Assembly (NCBI GenBank): GCA_037693485.1
Contig: CM075354.1
Location: forward strand, 158,435,501-158,499,500
Reading direction: 5' to 3'
Source of the DNA: Kitagawia praeruptora
Taxonomy: Eukaryota > Streptophyta > Magnoliopsida > Apiales > Apiaceae
Length of the DNA: 64,000 nucleotides
Each line of letters opens with the position of its first letter. The stretch's first letter is position 1. Below, piece after piece: positions 1 through 9,912 of the stretch. The translations under genes and the position numbers were made by a program. The notes beneath the pieces were generated by a model. That model was given only the letters and a program-made list of their open reading frames with translations. It was not told the DNA's origin and searched no databases.

Positions 1-393
1 CCGGCAATCTCGGGTCAATGACTTAACCGCCACGCTCCGAGAAAATAGTTGGGCTAGAAAACCCATGAGGATTCCACTAAAGGCGGTGGCCCCAATCCAA
101 TGGGCTTTCCTAAACAAGGAAACCTAGCCCATTACGGTTACTTGTCCCCCAAGAATTACGTTTGGCTTGATCCCTATATATAGGGTACGTAGGCACATTA
201 TATGTCACGATACAAACCCTTGCGAAAAAGAGAGAATTCAATATTCGATCTAAATTGCAACACATCTCAGCATACAATCTCAGCCATCCCCAAATCTAAA
301 ACCCTAACCCTAAACGTCCTACGCCGTCATCAACCACCACCACAATCCAGCAACCCTCCCCGAATTTGTTATCACCAAATTACTCCGTTAACA
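1..393 (+). mobile_element. 3' part of an LTR (Gypsy/Tat-like), truncated by window start
   Basis: The stretch ends in the same core as the LTRs at 54903 and 57522: a 'TTGTTATCACCAAAT' block followed by CTCCGTTAACA. It also shares with them a 'TTGGCTTGATC' block followed by a TATA-like box (about 172-182) and a 'GTACG(T/C)AGGCA' block. The probable LTR 3' end is ...TTAACA at 393. The 5' end lies outside the window, so it may be a solo LTR or the 3' LTR of an element. No PBS follows it; a microsatellite follows instead. Confidence 0.65.
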
Positions 394-702
394 CATACTT
401 ATACATACATACATATATACATACATACATACACATACATACATTAATATATTTTTACTACATATTATTAAATGCTACAAAATTAATATGCATATTTATA
501 CATACATATATACACACATTGATACATATACATACATACATGCATGAATACATACATACATTTATGTGAATATACGAAAATATTTCACTAAACGATTTTA
601 ATATTTTCGTTGCATACTCATATAAACATACGTACATACATACATACATACATACATACATACATACATACATACATACATACATACATACATACACACA
701 AC
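394..702. repeat. CATA-type microsatellite
   Basis: Long imperfect runs of (CATA)n/(TACA)n occur at about 397-450, 500-570 and 628-702, separated by AT-rich sequence. The ORFs read through it are repetitive artefacts. It directly abuts the LTR end at 393. Confidence 0.9.
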
Positions 703-2179
703 CTTTGCATAGATTTATATAAATGTATGATAATATATGATCATATACATTAATATTGAGTAAAATTTATATATTAAGCATGTATGTGCATTGTAATTAT
801 TTATACCCCTAATAAATCAAACTGTACATAATCTTTGACGTATTTTAAGTATTATATTTGTATGTCACAAATACGTTCAAATGAATACAAGATAATAAAT
901 AAAAAAAAATAAAAAGAATTTTTATGTATATAAATGTAATACATACAAATTTGTACCAACTTTACTTGTTGCATAACTCATAAATTGTTATTCTAATACG
1001 CAAATGTATAAAAAATTCCCAAACAAATTAAAAATTTAATTATATTTAGAATATGGCCGTGCATTGCACGGACTACAAAGCTATTTGAAATATTGAATGG
1101 TAAATTATCATTAATTTTAATGCATTGCACAACAGTCAACATAGTTTGCAAGCAAAATCTTTCCTATAATGGAGCTTTATTTTATTTTTATATACATTTG
1201 CTAAATTTTCAGTGAAGAGTTGATCGACCTTGACAACTAAAATCTTCAAACTTTAGATATGTATTCGTTTTTCCCCCCCAAAAAAAAAAAGATATGTATT
1301 CGTTTAGCAAAAATAATCGCAATTGAAACCAAACCTGGATTTGGGTAAGGAACTTCTATAATTTGTTTAGTTTGTTCTAATATTCCTGCTTGCTTGCAAT
1401 GAATGTACGTGTAGAGAAATTATTAAAGTGTAACAAAATGCTAATAATACCATCTGGACAAATTATACAAAATTTTATTATGCACAACAATACAAACATT
1501 AGAACTATTTCTCTTTATTAAAATCTGTTCCAGATGTTCAAGAGTGAATCTATATTAAGTATAAATACGTTTTTTAAAATTCACCTACTCAAATAAAACA
1601 GAACCTGCAAACATGCTCACATATACATATATAAATAATAGTATTTTGCCTATATCAATCAGGAGAAAAAATGGTGTGTGATATAGCAAATTTAAGAACC
1701 CTAGCAAAGAGCAACTAAAAGATTAAAATTTAACCCCGTCAATTAACAAGTTAGCAGAGATTTATATGGAGTTACACTACATAAACTGAATTTGGATGCA
1801 AATTCAAAAAAAAAACGATATTTTATTGAGCCAAAACTCTGAAAGTGGGTCTAATATCTAAGATGGTGTTTCATAATGTAGTTTGTAGGTACGACTATAA
1901 ATACAATATTTCGAGGATTTTGTGAACTTTTGGCTTTGAGTTTTAGGTTACTCTGGCCTTCAATCAATCAATCTTCTTAAAATTCCATTAGATAGTAGAA
2001 ATTCAAAATGGAGCCCTACAGAGTTTCATAATACTGCTAAACCACCATACCACGATCTTTCCCAATGTTACAAGCAACATAATTACATAAGTCAAAAAAG
2101 CATTGCACAAATACCAAATTACATATTATTGTCATCACTTTGATTATCTAAATCCGTAGGGGATTGATGAGCCGGCTCT
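703..2179. other. AT-rich intergenic DNA, no gene seen
   Basis: No credible ORF, RNA gene or terminal repeat was recognised. A short perfect palindrome, CCGTGCATTGCACGG, lies at about 1056-1070. It resembles the hairpin of some Helitron 3' ends, but no CTRR terminus follows at the expected distance. Confidence 0.5.
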
Positions 2180-2965
2180 TTAAGATGAACAGCAGCCAGA
2201 ATTTTGATTGACAGGTTGTCCGCGAATCTGTACGGTTGAAGGCTTAGCATTGTTCGCTCCTGGTTGGCTAGCCATCCTGCACACCAAGTAAAGGTTATAA
2301 GACATAATCAACGATACAATAAGTTCAAAAGCTATTTGTGTTCGTATTGTCAAGAATACCTGTTCTTAATATCGGCAGTCATGGCCATGAAAGCCTGTTC
2401 AACATTTGTATCACTTTTGGCACTTGTTTCCATGAAAGGGATTCCAATTTCATCTGCAAATGCCTGAAAAGAAGGGTCAAAACAGCCGAAAATTACGAGA
2501 CAGTTAAGGCTTTGCTACACTCCAACAGTAGGGGGGAGTTACCACTATAAGGGAGATACCCTTTTCAGAAAAGAATGAATAAAGGCATACATACAAAATA
2601 TGCAGAGTCTCTTTACCTGAGCTGTTTCAGTGGACACAACCTTCTGTGATGTAAGATCACATTTATTCCCAACTAAAAGCTTACACTTCGTCAAAAAAAA
2701 AGCTTGTTTACACTCTCACTGGCATACCGATCAATTTCACTTTAACCATTGCTTGACATTGTTAAAGATTTCTTGATCTGTAACATCATAAACTACCTGG
2801 CAGGGAGAAAAGAAATTTAAACATATCAGCATTATTACATGCAGTTGCAGATCTGAAATAATGCCAACTGAAAGAAGAGAATGGCCTGCTTACAATAATG
2901 CCATGTGCTCCACGATGTTAGCTGCTAGTAATTGTCCTAAAATGTTCTTGTCCAGCAGTATCCCA
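2180..2965 (-). pseudogene. RABD-type Rab GTPase pseudogene (broken, P-loop missing)
   Basis: Four exon-like blocks on the minus strand are bounded by AG/GT splice sites. They are 2894-2965 (switch II, WDTAGQE then FRTITSS), 2617-2796 (VYDVTDQE, NNVKQW, LLVGNKCDLTSQKVVSTETA), 2360-2463 (AFADEIGIPFMETSAKS, FMAMTADIKN) and 2180-2275 (tail ending in SGCCSS, a di-cysteine prenylation motif). These match Rab1/RABD small GTPases of ER-Golgi trafficking. Lesions visible: a TAA at 2918-2920 where the family has the first of two Tyr; a lost base after KQWL; and a short frame-breaking insertion around 2690-2705. The P-loop (GDSGVGKS) exon is absent between 2966 and 3238. A degenerate first exon ending ...VYKL just before a GT donor may lie at 3239-3275. 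It is a pseudogene with intron structure kept, so it is a DNA-level duplicate and not a retrocopy. Confidence 0.85.
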
Positions 2966-3946
2966 CTGCAAGAGCATGAAAAAGTTAGAACTATTAGCAA
3001 TAATCATAACCATACAAGAGGCAACACCTAATCCACAAAACATAAAAGTTAAGCCAACAAAAATGGCTTGTAAATATTGAATGGAAATAAAAAAGTCTAA
3101 GAAGAAAGGGCTTAGTAGTATATTAAAATAAATACATTCCTCCAGTTTCAATTAAATTAATACTAATATCTCATTCTACCACTTTCACATCTTCAGATTT
3201 TGTAAAGAGATTTTACTAAGTAACAACAGTAAACTTACGAGTTTATATACAAGATGACCACCACGATCTAAGAGCTCATTAGGGTTAATTACTAATGAGA
3301 GGGGGGGAAGCGGAATCGGGGTCTGATAGAAAAGAGGGAGCCAGGGAGGTTTTTATGTTTTAAGTTTTCAGTTTTAAATTTTATTGTTAGATATGGAGCA
3401 GACAGCATGAACAAAAGAGTATACTAATTAGGATGATAATTGAAACATGTCATAGTTAAAACGGAATGAAAAGAATCCAAAGCAAATCCACAGAATCAAA
3501 GCAGATAAGAAAATCGAAACTTATTCAAAGCTCAACTTCAATTATTTTACATATTGCAAATTTAGAAACAAAACAAAGGGATATTCGAGTACATATAGTA
3601 CTTATTTGAGCTCATCTTTGATCAGAGCGCAACATAGTATCCAATTATAAAGTCGGGGCAGGAAAGCATTCACAGTTAGACATTAATTAATAAAACACAC
3701 AACAATATATTCCCCACATAACAGCAATACAGTAAACTGTTAAATTTAATTATGCAATTGAGCAAAGTGAAAAATACTTACGCCAAGATACTTTATTTTA
3801 GGCACTTTGTTGCCCTTACATGTTTGAGAAATAAAGGTCTCCATGTCAAACCGAAAAACTAGAATATAAACAAGTGCCTTATACTATGATTGAGCATATC
3901 ATAGATCAACAAAGTTGGATGTTAACTTTTAAAACCCATATACATA
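2966..3946. other. Intron/5' flank remnants of the RABD pseudogene and AT-rich DNA
   Basis: The stretch holds no intact gene. 3239-3390 is one copy of a duplicated block (see 4587-5688). The remainder is AT-rich, with a short splice-like ORF around 3780-3843 (minus) that I could not assign. Confidence 0.45.
3239..3390. repeat. Duplicated block, copy A (MITE-free)
   Basis: This block is repeated at 4587-5688: 'TATACAAG(A/C)TGACCACC' through 'TCTGATAGAAAAGAGGGAG' to 'AAATTTTATTGTTA'. Copy A lacks the three MITEs that split copy B, so it serves as an empty-site reference. Confidence 0.75.
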
Positions 3947-3956
3947 TATGTTTCAA

Positions 3957-4332
3957 GGCCTTTGCTCCATAAAGAACACTTTTATATAAAGAACAATAAA
4001 GAACACTATAAAATCATTTATTCCAATAGATCCATTGGCCCCGCCAGGGGCACCCAATACAAAAAGTTCTTATTTTTTTAGGCTCTATCCATCCAGCAAA
4101 AAAAAAAAAAATTTTGAAAATTTTACTGTTCATCGATGACGTCATCAGTGACGTCATCATGAACAGTAAAATTTTCAATTTTTTTTTTTTTTTTTTTTTT
4201 TGCTGGATGGATAGAGCCTAAAAAAATAAGAACTTTTTGTATTGGGTGGCCCCGCCAGGGGCAATGAATCTATTAGATATGAAGTGTTCTTTGTTGTTCT
4301 TTATTTAAAGTGTTCTTTATGGAGTCCAACCC
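3957..4332. mobile_element. Foldback MITE, Mutator-like (10-bp TSD)
   Basis: This 376-bp inverted-repeat element is flanked by the 10-bp direct repeat TATGTTTCAA (3947-3956 and 4333-4342). The outer arms share CTCCATAAAGAACAC and its complement, with repeats of 'GTGTTCTTTAT'. A 9-11 bp duplication is typical of Mutator-type elements. Its centre is occupied by a second palindrome (4052-4247). There is no coding capacity. Confidence 0.8.
4052..4247. mobile_element. Inner palindromic element nested in the MITE
   Basis: This 196-bp near-perfect palindrome begins ACCCAATACAAAAAG and ends with the complement. Both ends abut the same 15-mer GGCCCCGCCAGGGGC in direct orientation (4037-4051 and 4248-4262), although everything outside is inverted. 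That is the pattern of an insertion that duplicated 15 bp. The loop is two copies of a GACGTCATC motif. Confidence 0.6.
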
Positions 4333-4744
4333 TATGTTTCAAAACCCAATTAAACTTGGGTGGAACAAAGATTTCTAAAGTTAAAAAGTTAGGGTTTCGA
4401 AAATTGACACCCAACTTTAAACAAAATTGAAATAATACACTTGAAAAGCTTACCCACTTGAAGAGATTTCGAGTAAGTTCAGATGAAAAGCACGAGCTCA
4501 AATAATGAACACCACCAGCAAAGACAATTACACTACTTGCTCAGATAATCGAAATAATGAATAAAACGAGCTCAGAATGGACATCACGAGTTGATATACA
4601 AGCTGACCACCACGATCTAAGAGCTAATTAGGGTCAATTACTAATGAGAGAAAAAGGGAGTTAGGGTTCTTCGGGGGAATCGGGTTCTGATAGAAAAGAG
4701 GGAGTTTTTTTTTTTTGAAAATAAAAGAGGGAGTTTTTATGTTT

Positions 4745-5093
4745 GGGTCCTGGTCCCTGACAAACGATTGTCAGGACCGATTATTTAACAATCGGTTCCA
4801 CAGCCGTTGGATCGTTGATCCAACGGCTGAGATTAAAAAAAAAAAATTACTGTCCGCTATAATTTTCCGCAGATAGGCAATTTGCCTATCCGCGGAAAAT
4901 TTTCGCGGATAGGCAGATTGCCTATCCGCGGAAAATTTTCGCGGACAGGCAATCTGCCTATCCGCAGAAAATTATAGCGGACAGTAATTTTTTTTTGTAA
5001 TCCAGGGGGGCCGTTGGATCAACAATCCAACGGCTTAGGAACCGATTGTTATTTAACCCGTCCCTGACAAATGATTGTCAGGGACCAAAACCC
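4745..5093. mobile_element. Foldback MITE 1, Mutator-like (TSD TTTATGTTT)
   Basis: A 349-bp foldback flanked by TTTATGTTT at 4736-4744 and 5094-5102. The ends contain TGGTCCCTGACAA and its complement. The middle has repeated palindromic blocks built on 'CCGCGGAAAATTTTCGCGG' and 'GATAGGCA'. Non-coding. Confidence 0.85.
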
Positions 5094-5109
5094 TTTATGT
5101 TTTAAGTTA

Positions 5110-5393
5110 GGGTTTTGGTCCCTAACAATCATTTGTCAGGGAGCCGTTATATAATAATCGGTTCCTAAACCATTGGATCGTTGATCCAACGGCCCCCCTG
5201 GATTACAAATTTTTTTTTACTGTCCGCTATAATTTTTCGCGGATAGGCAGATTGCCTGTCCGCGGAAATTTTCCGCGGATAGGCAATCTGCCTATCCGTG
5301 GAAAATTATAGCGGACAGTAAATTTTTTTTTTTCTGTGGAACCGATTGTTAAATAACCGGTCCCTGACAAACGTTTGTCAGGGACCTGGACCC
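5110..5393. mobile_element. Foldback MITE 2, same family as MITE 1 (TSD TTTAAGTTA)
   Basis: A 284-bp relative of the previous element, inserted right beside it. It is flanked by TTTAAGTTA at 5101-5109 and 5394-5402. Its left duplication overlaps the right duplication of MITE 1 by two bases. It has the same 'GTCCGCTATAATTTT' and 'GGATAGGCA' blocks but a shorter middle. Confidence 0.85.
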
Positions 5394-5411
5394 TTTAAGT
5401 TATTAATGTTT

Positions 5412-5653
5412 GGGAAATTCTCAATGTATCCTTGTACTTTTGTCTTTTGTTAATGGTACCCTTTTCTCGTTGGTATCATTCATTATTTAACTAACAATGG
5501 TACCATTGACAATTTCAGTTACTAACATTTTGTTTGATAAAATGATATTTTATGGAAAAACAAAAAATATAAGGGTACCATTGGTAAGTCAAAAACACAA
5601 AATGACACCAATTGTAAAAGTCAATAACAGAAGGGCACCATTGAGAATTTCCC
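5412..5653. mobile_element. MITE 3, Mutator-like (TSD TTAATGTTT)
   Basis: A 242-bp element with termini GGGAAATTCTCAATG and its complement, flanked by TTAATGTTT (5403-5411 and 5654-5662). The termini resemble those of the 2.9-kb MULE at 51169-54054 (GGGAAATTCTAGATGGTAC), which suggests that MULE family as the source of transposase. Non-coding. Confidence 0.8.
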
Positions 5654-5779
5654 TTAATGTTTTAATAGTTTTAAAATTTTATTGTTAAGGGTTGGGGAAA
5701 TGTTTTGGTAAAATGGGGGCAAAATTTTGGGATTGGCTGGCGGGCGGCGAATAATATGTGCTCAATCCTATATACCTTC

Positions 5780-7258
5780 TTCCGGATTATTATTTCAATT
5801 TTTTTTAAAAAAATTGATCCATGATGCAACTGCTCGTATGGTAATATATAACTAATTTAGTGATACCGTCAAGATTTTAAAAAATGATAAATTAATTTGT
5901 ATGGTAAAATTAGTACTAAAATATTGATTTGACCCGTATTACTAACTAGTCCGTTGTTCCGGAAAGTTTTTTCTATTTTTTTCAAAAAAATTATCGACGA
6001 TCCAACCGCACGTATGACAATATATATACCTAATTTAGTGATACAGTCAAGATTTTAAAAAATGATAAATTAATTTCGATGGTAAAATTATTAGTCAACT
6101 ATTGATTTGACCCATACTACTAACTAGTCTGTTGTCCCGGATTGTTGTTTCTATTTTTTTTAAAAAAATAATTGACGATCCAATCGCACGTATGGCAATA
6201 TATACCTAATTTAGTGATATTGCCAAGATTTTAATAATTAATAAATTAATTTTGATGGTAAAATTAGTAGTCAACTATTGATTTGACCCGTACTACTAAC
6301 TAGTCCGTTGTCCCGGATTGTTGTTTCTATTTTTTCAAAAAATATTTGTCGATGATCCAACCGCACGTATGGCAATATATACCTAATTTAGTGATATTGC
6401 CAAGATTTTAAAAAATAATAAATTAATTTGGATGGTAAAATTAGTAGTTAACTGTTGATTTGACTTTTACTACTAACTAGTCCGTTGTCCCGGATTACTG
6501 TTTCTATTTTTTTAAAAATATTTATCGACCATCCAATAGCACGTATGGCAAAATTATACTGCAAAGATTTTAAAAATAATAAATTAAATTGGATGGTAAA
6601 ATTAATAGTCAACTATTGATTTGACCGGTACTACTAACTAGTCCGTTGTCCCGGATTGTTGTTTCTATTTTTTTTAAATTTAATCGACGATCCAACCTCA
6701 CGTATGACAATATATACCTAATTTAGTGATACTACAAAGATTTTAAAAAATAATAAATTAATTTGGATGGTCAAATTAGTAGTCAACTATTGATTTGACC
6801 CGTACTACTAACTAGTCCGTTGTCCCAGATTGTTGTTTCTACATTTTTAAAAAAAAATATCGAAGATCAAACCGCACTTATGGCAATATATACCTAATTT
6901 AGTGATATTGCAAAGATTTTAAAAAATAATAAATTAATTTGGATGGTAAAATTAGTTGTTAACTATTGATTTGACCCGTACTACTAACTAGTCTGTTGTC
7001 CTGGATTATTGTTTCTATTTTTTTATAAATAATTATCGACGATCCAACTACACGTATGGCAATATATACCTAATTTAGTAATACTGTCAAGATTTTAAAA
7101 AATGATATTAATTTGGATTGTAAAATTAGTAGTCAACTATTGATTTGACCCGTACTACTAACTAGTGCGTTGTCCCAGATTGTTTAATCTATTTTATTAA
7201 AAAAAATTATCGAAGATCCAACCGCACGTATGACAATATATACCTAGTTTAGTGATAC
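5780..7258. repeat. Tandem array of ~175-bp units (left part)
   Basis: The landmark ACTAACTAGT recurs at 5941, 6119, 6295, 6472, 6634, 6807, 6983 and 7157, so the spacing is 162-178 bp. Each unit carries 'CCGTTGTCCCGGATT', 'CGCACGTATGGCAATATA', 'CAAGATTTTAAAAAAT' and 'TTGATTTGACCCGTACTAC'. The array stops in mid-unit at 7258 and resumes at 32705. Confidence 0.9.
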
Positions 7259-8285
7259 TGTAACGCCCCCAAATCCCCTACAGGAATCCAGGTCGTCACA
7301 TCTCTTGCGGAATATTCGATCACCTGCTCACAATATATCTACAATAATATTCATAATACACACCATCTTTTACTCCACGGGTTATAGTCTTAGAACAAGC
7401 ACTCAATAGTTCCAAAATATATTACCTCTCAAATTCACTTCCCAGAATCTCTAAAATACTATTACAACTCCAAAATGCTAGATAATAAACATTATACAAA
7501 TACCTTCCCAGACTGCACCCTCCTCAGAAGCTATAAAATTAACACGTTGAATCAATTGACTTCTCTTTTCCTTAATCACGGTTCGCCATACTAGATCCAG
7601 CACTGTTCGCCTCTGTCTTATAATATATAAATAGCAAGTATGAGCCAAAGAATGCCCAGCAAGTATATATAAATATCATATAATACAACTCGACCAAAAT
7701 ATGGTTTTTACCACTCTATAATATATATAATTTTCAAAAGAGATCAATTCAGAAATTTTTATAAATCTCGAAATACTACTCATATGAAAGAATAAATATA
7801 TCTCAATAATTTCTCAAATACTACTCGTATGAAAGAATAAATAAATCTTAATAATTTCTCAAAATACTACTCATAAAAAATTTACTCCTCAGAACTGCTC
7901 AATTGATTTGAATAAATAAAATTTACCAACTGCTCAGATCAACCCTCTAGTTAACAGAACCACAAAGGCATCGGTTAACCGTTAGGATATCGATAATTGG
8001 ATTTCTCCTCAAACGCCTCCTCAAGTAATGGATGATCAATCCATTGTCCCGCCTCGTTTTCTATCGATAGAAGGATGAGCCGACGTCTCGAACACACCCT
8101 AAACTCCTCATGGGCCGGTGCGTTACTCCGGTCACTTTTGCTTTCAAAAGCAATAATTCACAACTTACTTCATATATATATAATCCACTCTTAAATATAA
8201 ATATTTTACAGTATGAAAATATTATTAAATACATCTTTATCATTTCTTCTACAAATACGAATGAAGTATCTAAACAAATGTACCA

Positions 8286-8490
8286 ACTCATGAAATAGAT
8301 TTCAACACCTCGTATAATAATTTCAACACCTCAAATAATAATATAAACACCTCGAACAATATCAACACCTCGAATCATAATATCGACACCTCAAATAATA
8401 TCAACACCTCGAATCATAATATCAACACCTTAACTAATAATATCAACACCTCGAATAATATTATCAATACCTCGAATAATAATATATATG
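8286..8490. repeat. Short minisatellite 'AATATCAACACCTCG'
   Basis: About eight imperfect repeats of a 15-24 bp unit built on ATCAACACCTCGAATAAT lie inside the outer solo LTR. Similar 'AATCCTCGAGACAATAATT' repeats occur in the LTR remnant at about 23310-23475. Confidence 0.8.
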
Positions 8491-8591
8491 TATTTAGATT
8501 GCATGAATAAAATCTGATATAAACCACTAAGAAAGAATATTTGATTTTGTATATCGAAAACTTAATCAATCATATCTAAAAATATAAATAC

Positions 8592-9867
8592 TGTTAGTTA
8601 CAGAGGCATGCCTGTATACATCTAATAACAAGCCTAATTGTTTGTAATGCCTTGCATTACTTACTTGACCTCTTAACTGAGGGAACCTCTAGTTGTAGAG
8701 TTTCTGTTTGTATTGTACTTGTAATAGGCATCAAATCCTAGTTGTGTAACTGTACAAATAGAGTCTAGAATAATGCTTGAAAGAAGTTCCATGGTTCATG
8801 CCTCAAGCAAGGAGTTAAAGACTGCCAAATAATCACAGTTGGGATTTGAAGAAATGAAGAATTTGCCTAAGTACCAATTCGAGAAGTATATTTGTCTATT
8901 CGAGAAGTCCAGCATTCGAGAAGTCAGAGATTCGATATCTCAAGACACTATTCGATATCTCTAAATACACTGTTCGATATCTCATTCGATATCTCAGGGA
9001 TTCGATATGTCTACTACTCTATTCGAGAACTCAAGAAGTCAACAAGTCAAGATGGTATTCGAGTTCTCAAAGAGTCAACAAGTCAAAGTTCCATTCGATA
9101 TCTCAAAGACTCAGAAAGCTATTCGACAACTCGAGGATTCGATAAGTCAAATGCTCTATTCGACAACTCAAGGAATCCTGATGGAAAAGAGCTATTCGAG
9201 AAGTGGTTCGATATGTCACTATAACAGTATTCGAGAACTCAGAGTTATCGATCAAGTCAATTCTAGTTCTCGAATCACTTACTTAGTCACTTCTCGAATA
9301 CATTCTTGGAGACAAAATACTGAAGAAATTGTACAAGTCAGAAACCTGCAACAAGCCAATGCACTTTATGGACCACAACCTGTAACGTGCTCTGGAAAGC
9401 CTACAAGGAAGCTTGGAGAGATATAGAAGAGACAAGGAGCTAAAGAAGTGGATCTAAACAGGCTTTGCAAAGTCAAATCTGTAACCGTTTGGATACTTAC
9501 TCAAAAAGGATAGACAGACTAGAAAGTAATGTGTTTTAGCTCCTTATTTGTAGTAAGCAGGCTGTATCCATGTTCTATAAGGACACAGCCTCACTTCATA
9601 ACTTAGTAACTTTTGTGAGTCAAGTTTTTCATACACTGTAAGCTATATCTCTCTGAGAATACTACCATTTGTATTCACAGATTGTAGCAACCTTTATCTA
9701 ATATACATTAGATTAAAGTGATATTGTGTCTTGTGTTGTTTACTTATCCGCACCTTAATTTCTGCACACACAGGCACTTATCTGCTACACAGACTCAATC
9801 CAAGAAAAGTTCAAGAATCCATTCACCCCCCCCCTCTGTATTCTTTTACCGTGTTCAATACTCAACA
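8592..9867 (+). mobile_element. Sirevirus 5' LTR
   Basis: A 1276-bp LTR running TGTTAG...CTCAACA. It is studded between about 8875 and 9300 with variants of ATTCGAGAAGTC and TTCGATATCTC. Compared with the 3' LTR and with the third family LTR at 61281-62566, it lacks 15 bp near 9655. A poly-C run of nine lies near the 3' end. Confidence 0.95.
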
Positions 9868-9869
9868 AG

Positions 9870-9881
9870 TGGTATCAGAGC
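9870..9881 (+). promoter_or_regulatory. Primer binding site (initiator Met tRNA)
   Basis: TGGTATCAGAGC starts two bases after the LTR end. It is the standard Copia PBS, complementary to the 3' end of initiator methionine tRNA, and primes minus-strand synthesis. Confidence 0.95.
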
Positions 9882-9912
9882 GGGCTGTTTATTCAAAAAC
9901 AGAGAAACGATC

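Larger units (their letters stand above)
4587..5688. repeat. Duplicated block, copy B (split by three MITEs)
   Basis: This is the second copy of 3239-3390. It is interrupted at 4745-5093, 5110-5393 and 5412-5653 by MITEs, each with a perfect 9-bp duplication. Removing them restores a run comparable with copy A. Confidence 0.7.

Noticed and set aside
394..702. ORFs rich in Tyr-Ile-His or Met-Tyr-Val-Cys repeats
   Set aside because: Translation of a CATA microsatellite.
1050..1085. CCGTGCATTGCACGG palindrome as a Helitron end
   Set aside because: No CTRR terminus follows at 8-12 bases and no 5' end was seen.
8892..9426. ORFs of 110 and 139 codons that also occur at 21733-22267 and 61849-62266
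   Set aside because: They lie within the sirevirus LTR and reflect the TTCGA-rich motif block; conservation between copies is that of the LTR.
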